DNA from: an uncultured Flavobacteriales bacterium
GTDB lineage: Bacteria; Bacteroidota; Bacteroidia; Flavobacteriales; Schleiferiaceae
DNA length: 64,000 nucleotides
Assembly (NCBI GenBank): GCA_905478295.1
Contig: CAJQHZ010000037.1
Span: 1-64,000 of the forward strand
Reading direction: 5' to 3'
Under the pieces are notes generated by a model, which saw only the letters and a program-made list of their open reading frames with translations, was not told the DNA's origin and ran no database searches. Positions 25,646 through 33,600 of this stretch are shown piece by piece. Every line of letters starts with the position of its first letter. Positions within the stretch are counted from its first letter, which is position 1. The translations under genes were made by a program, and so were the position numbers.

Positions 25646-25981
25646 TTAATAGTTCAAGTAAATTAGATTAAAAATCGCAAATACGATAAACATGGAGTTT
25701 ATTTTTTTTTGAAAATGGTATTTGCGTATTTGTTTGAAGTAAGTATCAAGACAGAAATAGAGTGGTAGTAAGACACACAATGGATTAATAATTATTGCCT
25801 TTTTAATGCCTCCTTGAATAAGAGTTTCAAATGCTAATGTTAGACCACAAAACGGGCAATGTAGACCTATAGTCTCTTCAAATAAGCAAAAATGTGGCAG
25901 ACTAGAAGATCCTGTTTTAAAGAAAAAATAAATTGAAGCTGCCATAAGCCCCAGCCAAACTATGGGATTTATTCTTCCCAT
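25646..25981 (-). CDS. Cargo gene: DUF2752 membrane protein
   Basis: A 111-residue membrane protein with the DUF2752 signature CPFCGLTLAF (family form CPxCGLTRA; the usual Arg is Leu here) and three hydrophobic segments (IVWLGLMAASIYFFF, AIIINPLCVLLPLYFCL, MFIVFAIFNLIYL). Function of the family is unknown. It overlaps the end of the upstream 112-residue gene by 13 bases, which points to translational coupling. Confidence 0.8.
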   Translation of the reverse strand: MGRINPIVWLGLMAASIYFFFKTGSSSLPHFCLFEETIGLHCPFCGLTLAFETLIQGGIKKAIIINPLCVLLPLYFCLDTYFKQIRKYHFQKKINSMFIVFAIFNLIYLNY

Positions 25982-26307
25982 TTCATAACGAATAACTGAT
26001 CTGAAAAATCTTCTTTAGCCTTGTAAGGGAAATAGAATAACAAAAATCCGAGAGGGAAAAAACATATGCCCAATAGCCATGCTACAATTGTTGGATTGAA
26101 GGAGTACTGAATTTGAAGCGTGTAATTGTTCTCATACTCTGTAAAAGATACAAGCGCTTTTGACTCAAAAGAAAAGTTGCTATCAAATGGGGTTAAGCTA
26201 ATGTTTCCGTTTACTTCATTACAAAGACCAACTTTATTCAGTTTGTTAACCACAAGCGCATTAGTCGGTTTGTTCTTGAAAGTATGAGTGTAGATTCCGT
26301 TAAACAT
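25969..26307 (-). CDS. Cargo gene: membrane protein of unknown function
   Basis: A 112-residue protein with a polar N-terminal domain (about residues 1-70, rich in Asn, Thr and Phe) and one hydrophobic segment (IVAWLLGICFFPLGFLLFYF). The latter resembles the hydrophobic segment of the zinc-ribbon protein in the same unit (ICFFPIGLLALF). First gene of the three-gene cassette between R2 and R3. No family recognised. Confidence 0.6.
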   Translation of the reverse strand: MFNGIYTHTFKNKPTNALVVNKLNKVGLCNEVNGNISLTPFDSNFSFESKALVSFTEYENNYTLQIQYSFNPTIVAWLLGICFFPLGFLLFYFPYKAKEDFSDQLFVMKWEE

Positions 26308-26358
26308 TTTTTTGGATTTAAGTTGATTTAAAAATAATGATTTAGACTTAAAAATTAC

Positions 26359-26589
26359 TCAAATGGCTGGTAAGTCCTCCACATCCAACTGCTTTACTTC
26401 TAATCCTCTTAAATAGGTAAGCGATACTTTCATATCGCTATGTCCCATCACCTGCTGTAGCTTAAGGAGAGAACCTGTTTTCTCAAAGACTTTAATAGCT
26501 CCTGTATGTCTAAAGCTGTAGAGGGTTTGGTCTCTTTCCAAGAGATGACTCTGCCTCTTATACCTTGACCATAATGTCTTGTTCCACAC
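26359..26589 (-). pseudogene. Repeat R3: truncated tyrosine recombinase (C-terminal 76 residues)
   Basis: Longest integrase remnant. It encodes the end of the catalytic domain of a phage-type integrase: LYSFRHTGAIKVF (box II Arg), LQQVMGHSDMKVSLTYLRGLEV (MGH motif and the Tyr nucleophile region) and the terminal VEDLPAI. The apparent start is a GTG at 26589; an in-frame stop lies 4 codons upstream and the whole N-terminal arm-binding and core domains are gone, so it cannot be an active enzyme. Sequence is closest in arrangement to R1 (24585-24703), with which it shares the same end. Confidence 0.88.
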
Positions 26590-26667
26590 AACAAGTTTGA
26601 ATTATAGTAATCTTACAAAATAAAATTTTATACCTTAACAAGGTAAACAACTCAAAACCATTCCAAT

Positions 26668-27054
26668 ATGAAAGATTTTAAAACTTTATCCCTCATCTCA
26701 GGAATAGCTATGTTGATTTCCTGCTTTTTACCATATGTTAAAATGGGCGTATTTCAGATTTCTATTTTTGATGTCGTGTCAAATGACATAGCTACAGAGG
26801 CTACTCTGTTGCCGTTACTATCAATTATAAGTATAATTTCCGCATACTTGAATAGAGGTATAATTGCAAGAATTTGCTCTTCTGGAGTGTTGTTAATAAT
26901 GCTGTATGCTATTTTTAAGGTTTATGACGCACAGGCAGGCGCAGGGGCTTATGGTGTAGAAATAAACCTCTTTTCTCTAATCGGAATAGGCGCATATGTA
27001 ATGCTAATATCATCGGGTTTATCCATACTGTTCTCCAAAGCAACTATAGAATAA
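26668..27054 (+). CDS. Cargo gene: four-helix membrane protein
   Basis: A 128-residue hydrophobic protein with four likely membrane helices (LSLISGIAMLISCFLPYV, LLPLLSIISIISAYL, GVLLIMLYAIFKVY, LIGIGAYVMLISSGLSILF) and no cysteine or charged catalytic motif. First gene of the plus-strand cassette between R3 and R4. A weak terminator follows. No family recognised. Confidence 0.65.
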   Translation: MKDFKTLSLISGIAMLISCFLPYVKMGVFQISIFDVVSNDIATEATLLPLLSIISIISAYLNRGIIARICSSGVLLIMLYAIFKVYDAQAGAGAYGVEINLFSLIGIGAYVMLISSGLSILFSKATIE

Positions 27055-27062
27055 CATAAAAG

Positions 27063-27091
27063 AAGCTCTTCCATTTCGGAGTGGCTTTTTA
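27063..27091 (+). terminator. Terminator between two cargo genes
   Basis: Imperfect 9-bp stem AGCTCTTCC with GGAGTGGCT (one mismatch, two wobble pairs), 5-base loop and a run of five T, just past the four-helix membrane protein gene. Confidence 0.6.
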
Positions 27092-27122
27092 TAATTCTTT
27101 AGTTAAACCAAAATATCAACCG

Positions 27123-27446
27123 ATGAAAAAACTATTATCAATTTTATCAATTTGTCTTGTCTTTGTGAGTTGCTCACCAGAACCGAAGAACATAGAAACC
27201 AAGATTGTAGAAAAGGTAACATTGTCACAGGCACAGGCTTTTATGCAAAACCAATGTGATAATATTGGACAAACTTTAATGAGGACTAAAACCATTGATT
27301 TTGACGGAACTACCTTGTACGCGTTTATGTCCGTTGCAGAAAACGGAATGGTATGTATTTCAACTATTTCAGAACATAAACTTGAGGTTTTAGCAGCAGA
27401 TTGTGGGGAGGCGCAAATGAAAATAAATCAGTGGAATAATTTCTAA
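27123..27446 (+). CDS. Cargo gene: small lipoprotein
   Basis: A 107-residue lipoprotein from the ATG at 27123: signal sequence and lipobox VSC (MKKLLSILSICLVFVSC), then a polar domain containing QNQCDNIGQ and LAADCGEAQ, two cysteines that may form a disulfide. The frame extends upstream to 27081 without a better start. Function unknown. Confidence 0.68.
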   Translation: MKKLLSILSICLVFVSCSPEPKNIETKIVEKVTLSQAQAFMQNQCDNIGQTLMRTKTIDFDGTTLYAFMSVAENGMVCISTISEHKLEVLAADCGEAQMKINQWNNF

Positions 27447-27501
27447 TTCCCGCCCTCAAGAGGGTACTTGTCCTTAAGGATAAATAGACTTTAGAATATA
27501 T

Positions 27502-27527
27502 GAGCCCTCACTTCGGTGAGGGTTTTT
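27502..27527 (+). terminator. Intrinsic terminator next to R4 (TTCG loop)
   Basis: Seven-bp stem CCCTCAC/GTGAGGG (27505-27511, 27516-27522) closed by a TTCG tetraloop and followed by five T. Nearly identical to the terminator at 29466-29490; each lies just left of an integrase-remnant repeat. Confidence 0.88.
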
Positions 27528-27531
27528 GTCT

Positions 27532-27615
27532 ACAACTCTGGCAAGTCCTCAACATCCAACTGCTTCACTTCTAAATCCCTCACCGAAGTAAGAGATACTT
27601 TCATCTACTTGCTGT
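27532..27615 (-). repeat. Integrase-remnant repeat R4
   Basis: About 84 bases. On the minus strand it reads MKVSLTSVRDLEVKQLDVED then LPEL and stop. Compared with R1 and R6 about 14 bases covering the MGHSD codons are deleted (breaking the upstream frame), and the codons for the catalytic Tyr-Leu are replaced by Ser-Val. Confidence 0.85.
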
Positions 27616-27626
27616 TTGGAAATAAG

Positions 27627-27650
27627 AAAGCCCCTTCCGAAGAAGAGGCT
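27627..27650 (-). terminator. Terminator of the EGF-like lipoprotein gene
   Basis: Stem of AGCCCCTT (27629-27636) with AAGAGGCT (27643-27650), one wobble pair, followed on the minus strand by a T-rich stretch; 20 bases past the stop codon at 27671. Confidence 0.65.
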
Positions 27651-27670
27651 CGTAGTTAAGTAGTATATAA

Positions 27671-28156
27671 TTATTTGCTTCCAGAAAAAGTGTAGGTAAG
27701 AGTATCTTGTGCAAACCCCATTGTAGTGTTTATGGTTAAGAGGTTACTGTCAAATGAGCCATCACCTGAAACAGTGAGCAAAGTCCCACTTGGGTCAGTT
27801 GTTTCCGTAGAGGGAATTGCGAAACCTCCTGTTCCTGACACGGTTAAAAGCAATGGAATTCCGTCTGCAACTAATCCACTTATAACTGAACCATTCGCAA
27901 CTACAGGTATTGTATCAGTAAAACTATCAATTGCATCTCCATCCTTATTAAAATAGGTTGCTGTACCTATATAATCACCATAATACTTAGCTCTTTCTTC
28001 AGTGCTACAATCTGCACCTTCGTACCAGTCTGCACATAAACAAGTGCCATCGTCACAAACACCATCATTATAACAAGTAACGTCTACACAAGGGTCAGTT
28101 GTACAAGATGCTAAGGCAAGAATACAGGATAGCAGTAAAGTTTTAATTGTCTTCAT
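27671..28156 (-). CDS. Cargo gene: lipoprotein with EGF-like domain
   Basis: From the ATG at 28156 (MKTIKTLLLSCILALASC) it is a 161-residue lipoprotein. Directly after the lipidation Cys comes an EGF-like module with six cysteines (CVDVTCYNDGVC then CLCADWYEGADC). A roughly 115-residue beta-rich domain of Gly/Thr/Ser-rich strands follows. The frame is open to 28225 but the longer version hides the lipobox. EGF-like lipoproteins are common in Bacteroidota; role unknown. Sole gene between R4 and R5. Confidence 0.72.
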   Translation of the reverse strand: MKTIKTLLLSCILALASCTTDPCVDVTCYNDGVCDDGTCLCADWYEGADCSTEERAKYYGDYIGTATYFNKDGDAIDSFTDTIPVVANGSVISGLVADGIPLLLTVSGTGGFAIPSTETTDPSGTLLTVSGDGSFDSNLLTINTTMGFAQDTLTYTFSGSK

Positions 28157-28238
28157 CAAGGATATATGGTTTAAGTTGTTAATTTGCGGTAAACCTAATG
28201 AATCTAGAGTGGTTGACTGTTTCATTTCGACTTTATCT

Positions 28239-28282
28239 ACTCGGTCAAGTCCTCAACATCCAACTGCTTCGCTTCTAATCCT
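28239..28282 (-). repeat. Integrase-remnant repeat R5
   Basis: About 44 bases sharing the core AAGTCCTCAACATCCAACTG on the plus strand with the other copies; the stop-codon end has diverged. Confidence 0.8.
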
Positions 28283-28343
28283 ATAAACCGATAACTTAAT
28301 ATTTAGAATAGTTTGTATCTTGAATAAAGATAAATCCAATTAT

Positions 28344-28778
28344 ATGGTTCCAATAAAACTGCTGATGCACATTAATTCACCGAAGAATGAGGTGTTTCAG
28401 GCTATAACTGAAACGGATAAACTTTCAAAATGGTACACTACAATTGTTAAAGGTGTTTTTAAGTTAGATGAGATTATCACCTTTGAGTTCGTGAATTTCG
28501 CAGAGTTTAAATTTAGAGTAGTCTCGTTCACTAAAGATGAATCCGTTCATCTTGAAATAATAGAATCTGCATTTGATAATATTGGGCATACAATGAAGTA
28601 TGAGTTGGACGAAAATGACGGAAAGACACGAGTTCGTTACACTTATGAAGGCTTCGGTGTAATGGATGATTCATATGCCAATATGAACTATAGTTCTGCA
28701 AAATACCTTGAAAGCTTAAGACAGTATTGTCAAACAGGAAAAGGTGAGGCTTTTGGCTCCCCTTCATATAGGTCATAA
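28344..28778 (+). CDS. Cargo gene: SRPBCC (AHSA1-like) domain protein
   Basis: Soluble 144-residue protein. The pattern INSPKNEVFQAITETDKLSKWY at the start, a central strand set (ITFEFVNFAEFKFRVVSF) and a final helix fit the START/SRPBCC fold, close to the AHSA1/polyketide-cyclase group that binds hydrophobic ligands. The frame can start from a TTG at 28320, but the ATG at 28344 fits the domain start. Only gene between R5 and R6. Ligand unknown. Confidence 0.75.
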   Translation: MVPIKLLMHINSPKNEVFQAITETDKLSKWYTTIVKGVFKLDEIITFEFVNFAEFKFRVVSFTKDESVHLEIIESAFDNIGHTMKYELDENDGKTRVRYTYEGFGVMDDSYANMNYSSAKYLESLRQYCQTGKGEAFGSPSYRS

Positions 28779-28834
28779 TGATAAATTACCTTGAATTTTT
28801 TTGATGAGTTGCTATGCTCAATCCATTTGACTTC

Positions 28835-28925
28835 ACAACTCTGGCAAGTCCTCAACATCCAACTGCTTCACTTCTAAATCCCTCAAATAAGTAAGGGATA
28901 CTTTCATATCGCCATGTCCCATTAC
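28835..28925 (-). repeat. Integrase-remnant repeat R6
   Basis: About 91 bases; on the minus strand an open frame VMGHGDMKVSLTYLRDLEVK then QLDVEDLPEL and a stop. MGH motif and Tyr region kept. Confidence 0.88.
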
Positions 28926-29015
28926 TAGGACTTTTCACGATAGCTTAATGTATACCTAATCCTTAAATCCCTATTTATCTGTATATTAACGGAATAACTA
29001 TTAAAACACTCTCAA

Positions 29016-29438
29016 ATGAACAAGTACATCTTACCATTGGTAGCGGGATATGTATCCGTTGCTGCAATCGCATTTGTTGTGGTTGTGCCTCTATGGTTCA
29101 ACCCTACCACAGCTTCATTACACGAAGCTTTTCCAGAAGCATATTATGCTGAACCCTTACTTTGGGCTGGATTTTCTGCTGGATTACTGCAGACCTTGTT
29201 ACAGGTTATAGTATGGGACAAAATGGGATTCAGAACATTTAAGGACGGAGCTTTAAACGGAATTTGGCTTGGCGCCATTTTAGCTGGTATTCAGAACTTA
29301 AACGAAGCTTCAACTTATTCTGTGTTCAATGCGACTGATGCGGCATTTACTAATGTCCTTATTTACATTGGATTTACAGCAATTTCCGGAGGGGTAATAG
29401 CTTGGGCTTTCTCAAGAGGAGAAAAGGCTGCCGCCTAA
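29016..29438 (+). CDS. Cargo gene: four-helix membrane protein
   Basis: A 140-residue membrane protein with four predicted helices (ILPLVAGYVSVAAIAFVVVV, LLWAGFSAGLLQTLLQVIV, GALNGIWLGAILAGI, NVLIYIGFTAISGGVIAWAF). Charged and aromatic residues in the first loop (HEAFPEAYYAEP) could line a small channel or bind a partner. No named family assigned. It has its own terminator and is the sole gene between R6 and R7. Confidence 0.65.
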   Translation: MNKYILPLVAGYVSVAAIAFVVVVPLWFNPTTASLHEAFPEAYYAEPLLWAGFSAGLLQTLLQVIVWDKMGFRTFKDGALNGIWLGAILAGIQNLNEASTYSVFNATDAAFTNVLIYIGFTAISGGVIAWAFSRGEKAAA

Positions 29439-29465
29439 ATAATTAGGTTGTCATTTTAGTTAAAA

Positions 29466-29490
29466 GCCCTCACTTCGGTGGGGGTTTTTT
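29466..29490 (+). terminator. Intrinsic terminator next to R7 (TTCG loop)
   Basis: Stem CCCTCAC (29467-29473) with GTGGGGG (29478-29484), TTCG tetraloop, six T. Near copy of the terminator at 27502-27527. Confidence 0.88.
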
Positions 29491-29495
29491 CGTTT

Positions 29496-29519
29496 AGAAC
29501 TCGGGTAAGTCCTCAACAT
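29496..29519 (-). repeat. Integrase-remnant repeat R7
   Basis: Shortest copy, about 24 bases: the codons for VEDLPEF and stop of the recombinase end. Identity ends after CCTCAACAT. Recognised mainly because it lies beside the same terminator as R4. Confidence 0.65.
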
Positions 29520-29668
29520 AAAATGGAATCGGCACTCTTCTCAATTGTGGAACATATCGTGTCTTGAATTTTCATTTAGCGTCTATTTTACAGGAATAGT
29601 CTCGCAATTATCACTTTTTATAACTGTTTTTAAGACAATACTGCAATACTTTTATTAAAATAAAAGTT

Positions 29669-30131
29669 ATGAAAGCGATTATACTGTCTATCCTAATTTT
29701 TATTGGGATTGAGTGCGAAGCACAAGAGCAATTCACATCTTTGGAATACTGGCGTCAGCCACATAGATTTGGATGCCTATTTTCCAGGTTGCTCATACCT
29801 TATAGGTAGCACTTACATCACGAAAAGTAATCTAGTTTTAGACGCGCAGATTGGATTAGCCTTTCCAACCCTCATAACGGGTAAACTTGGAGTTGGTTTA
29901 AAGGCCAAAAACACCATTATTACCGCGGGAATAAGACCGTTTCCTTCGCACGCTTACATTCAATTGCAGTGGTTACCAAACAATAAGAGTCATTCATTTA
30001 TCTTTTCGTTTGAGGAATCCGCTTATAGGATTGCTAAAAACTATGATTGGGACGGCTGGAGCGCCTACTCATACAGGTTAGCAACAGTAGGGTATCGGTG
30101 GAATCTGGGATCTAAATTTGGGCGCAAATAA
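29669..30131 (+). pseudogene. Frameshifted small outer-membrane-type protein
   Basis: An ATG at 29669 opens a clear signal peptide (MKAIILSILIFIGIECEAQ), but this frame stops at about 29809. The rest of the protein (SHIDLDAYFPGCSYLIGSTY through GYRWNLGSKFGRK, a beta-strand-rich domain) is in the +1 frame, which has only an unlikely TTG start at 29703. A single-base change between about 29725 and 29760 would rejoin them. Either a pseudogene or an assembly error. The gene end is 1 base from the convergent lipoprotein gene. Confidence 0.65.
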
Positions 30132-30132
30132 C

Positions 30133-30516
30133 TTAATTGCAGCCAGAGTTTAATCTAACTAAACTATAACCTGGTGTTGTGAAGTTAGCCTTACCCCCAT
30201 CACATTCAAAAGTGATTGGCGTAACTAATTCATTTCCAAAGTTCAGATCAACCCTGAGTGTATCATTTATAAAAGTATAGTTCAGTTGCGAAGGTATGGA
30301 GTTTGTGTCGCCTGCTTGGAAAGTGTTGTAAAGTGAGTCACAGTCAGAGCCTATACAATAGTATGTATATCGTATGCCATTTTCATAGATATACATTGTA
30401 TTTTGGCTATTTCCTGGATAGGTCCATTTACCTTCCATTGTATAGTTTGGCGCGGGCTTTGTACAGCAGGTAAATATTGCTGCCACAAGTATTACTAGGT
30501 ATAGTGATCTTTTCAT
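30133..30516 (-). CDS. Small lipoprotein of unknown function
   Basis: A 127-residue lipoprotein: signal sequence MKRSLYLVILVAAIFTCC with two candidate lipidation cysteines, then a beta-rich domain (MEGKWTYPG..., TLRVDLNFG...) of the lipocalin-like kind that opens with xGxW, and four further cysteines including a C-terminal SGCN. Right-hand end of the accessory region; converges with the frameshifted gene at 29669-30131. Function unknown. Confidence 0.68.
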   Translation of the reverse strand: MKRSLYLVILVAAIFTCCTKPAPNYTMEGKWTYPGNSQNTMYIYENGIRYTYYCIGSDCDSLYNTFQAGDTNSIPSQLNYTFINDTLRVDLNFGNELVTPITFECDGGKANFTTPGYSLVRLNSGCN

Positions 30517-30605
30517 AAAGATTCGATTTTAGCGAAAGATACAACTTACAAAAAAGCAAATAGTAGTAGGTGTTGTAATACATCAAATCATCTTAACTTA
30601 CGGCG

Positions 30606-33600
30606 GTGTTAAATATTCGTTTTTCGTTGGCAAGGAAAAAAATACGACCGGCCCTTTGGGGGATGGTACTGTTTTCTGTTTCAGTTCATGCCCAATTGGC
30701 TGTGAATGAATTCAACAGCAAGCGCGGTTTTACTGACGAGAATGGTGATGATGTGGATTGGATTGAGGTATTCAACTACTCCAGTGATTCAGTGTTTCTC
30801 GCAGACTATTTTCTCAGCGATAACCCGGATAATCTCGATAAATGGCAATTCCCAAACACCTATTTAGGTAGCCAAGAGCTCATTACTATTTGTGCATCGG
30901 GTAGGGAATACGTGAAATTTCCCAATCATTGGGAGGCGCTTGTCTTAGCTGATCAAATCTGGAAGTATTGGAATGGATCGAGCCCTCCTACCAACTACAA
31001 TGATTGGAACCAACTGGGTTATAACGATCAAAGTTGGAATTCAGGACAAGGGGGTATTGGTTACGGCGATAATGACGATAATACTACTATTGCAGCTACG
31101 CCGTCCATCCTCATGCGTAAAGAATTTCAGATCGTCGATATTCAAGACATTACGCACCTCTTGTTTCATGCAGATTACGATGATGGATTCATCGCTTATT
31201 TGAACGGAGTAGAAATCATGCGTTCGGATAATTTCGCCAGCGCTACTCCTGCTTATAATGAATTCACTACAGTCGATAAAGAAGCTGTTTTATACAGCGG
31301 TGGAATTCCCGAAAGTCAATTATTTGATACTGAAGCGGTCCAAGATTTACTTCTATCTGGGACAAATGTTCTGGCCGTGCGCGTTCACAACGCAAGTGCT
31401 AATTCCTCTGACATGAGCAGTAATTTTTATCTATCCGCCGGAATCGCATCGACAAATTTCAGCTACCAAAACATTCCCAGCTGGATACAAACGCCATTGA
31501 TTTTACCCCATGCGGATTTCAAACTATCACACGGCGAAACCATTTGCATCAGCGATTCCAACGAAGCGCTACTGGATAGCGTTTACATCCCCTACGATAT
31601 CTCTCGCTCCATAAGCAAGGGTCGCTTGCCTGACGGAACTGGGAATTGGTGCTATTTCAATGCCCCTTCTCCAAACCAGTCCAACAGTCAAAACACCTGT
31701 TACTCAGGAATTACAGAAATACCTGCGCTCGATCTCGCTTCTGGCTGGTATTCTGCAGCGCAACAGGTTGCTATTACTTCGCCAGTTAATACAACATCCT
31801 ACTACACCACAAATGGTGATGTACCCGATAGAAACGATACTGAAGTCAATGGCCCTATCTACATATATGGTACCAGTGTATTGAGCGTGCGAACGTTCAG
31901 TGATGTAGGTCAAAAGCTACCCAGCGCAGTTGTTGACCGAACCTACATCATTGATGAAGAGAATCACGGCCTTCCAGTCGTTTCTATTATTACTGCGGAA
32001 AATCATTTGTGGGATTGGAATAGCGGGATCTATGTTATGGGTCCAAACGCAAGCGCTAACTACCCCTATTTTGGAAGTAATTTTTGGGAGCCGTGGTCTA
32101 GGAAATCACGGATGGAATTCTTTGACAGTTCTAAAACGAAACAATTTGAAGCCGTTTTCGATCTAGAAATTCATGGCGGTTGGTCCAGGGCCGAACCGCA
32201 AAAGTCTTTTAGAATTGATGCGAAATCGAAGTATACCGGGGATGTAGAATACCCTTTGATTGAACGCAAGTCACACATCACCAGCTTCAATAACTTCAAC
32301 CTTCGCAACGGTGGTCAGCACAGCCTATTTGATCGCATTCAAGATGCCGTCATGAGCCGACTATCGGAAGGCACAAACATTGACCGTATGGGGTATCAAG
32401 CATGCATCGTATATCTAAACGGTGCTTATTGGGGTTTATATGGTATTCGTGAGAAGTTTGACGAGCACTACATAGAAAGCAATCATGGCGTCGATAAAGA
32501 TGCGGTCCAATTATTAAATCGAGAAGGCGCACTCGTTGGTGATGATAGCCACTTCTTGGAATCGCATCAAATCATTACGGGCATGAATGCCTCGGCGCCC
32601 AATTTTGTTTCTGTCTTTAATTCTCGATTTGATTTAGACAACTACATCGACTATTTCGTCTTTGAAACCTATATCCAAAATCGAGATTGGATGGGAATCG
32701 ACTGGGGCATTAATAATGTAAAGCTGTGGCGTCGAGATACCACCGGCGCAACCTGGCGCTATATGATGTACGACACAGACTTTGCTTTTGGATTGTACGG
32801 CGGTAACATCTACCAAAACTATATCGACCGGGCTCGTAATCCCAATTACCCCAATACGCATTCTGAAATATTCGATCATATCCTGGATAACGCGGATTTT
32901 AAATGCCGATTCACGAACCGTTACGACGACCTCATCAACACTACTTTCCAGACGGATCATTTTAATGCAGTAACTGACGAACTTAAATCCGAATTGGTGC
33001 CGGCCATACCAGATCATATCGCAGCTTGGAGCAGTCAAATGGGACCCTATTCTTATACCAATTGGCTCAACGCGGTAAACGGAATAAAAACCTATAACAG
33101 TTCCCGTATTGCTACCGCACGTCAACATTTAAACCAAAGCCTCTCGCTTCAAGGTCAGCTTACTGTGGATCTGGATGTCTTTCCAAGCACTGCGGGTCAC
33201 GTCAAACTAAATAGCATCATGCCTGAATTACCTTGGGATGGTGTATACCATGGTGCCTGTCCCGTCGCGGCTCAGGCCATACCAAGCCGCGGTTTTCTAT
33301 TCTCACATTGGTATTCTACAGCCACCCCCTACAATAATGCACCTCAAGACTCCATAGAAGTTGCGCTCTCAGCGAATACCACACTGGTTGCTCATTTTGA
33401 TACCTGTAAAAATGTAGTCGATGCTACGATAGAGCAATCTGAAAGAATGCTCAAAGCTGGTGTATCTATTGCAGTCTCTAATCCATCGTACGAATGGCTT
33501 TATAATGGAACGCTAGTGTCTACGGACAGTGTTATTTACAACCCTTTAGACGGAGATTACCAGCTCATGATTCGTTTTGATTCGTGTGAAATCCAATCCG

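Larger units (their letters stand above)
24585..29519 (-). mobile_element. Cassette-like array delimited by integrase 3'-end remnants
   Basis: Seven direct copies of the last part of one tyrosine-recombinase gene, all coding on the minus strand, are spread over about 5 kb (24585, 25323, 26359, 27532, 28239, 28835 and 29496 at their left edges). Cargo between copies is one to three small genes, in either orientation, some with their own terminators. The left edge of the copies lies at or near the integrase stop codon; the right edge varies from about 24 to 232 bases of the gene. This is what repeated insertion of related elements next to one another, followed by loss of each integrase from its 5' side, would leave. 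No full integrase is in the window. The region is visibly more AT-rich than its flanks. Confidence 0.7.

Noticed and set aside
26359-26589. An intact integrase gene in the array
   Set aside because: Only the last 76 residues remain and an in-frame stop lies 4 codons before the apparent GTG start.
24585-29519. Integron attC sites or CRISPR repeats
   Set aside because: The repeats are coding remnants with variable right edges and no conserved palindrome or constant-length spacers.
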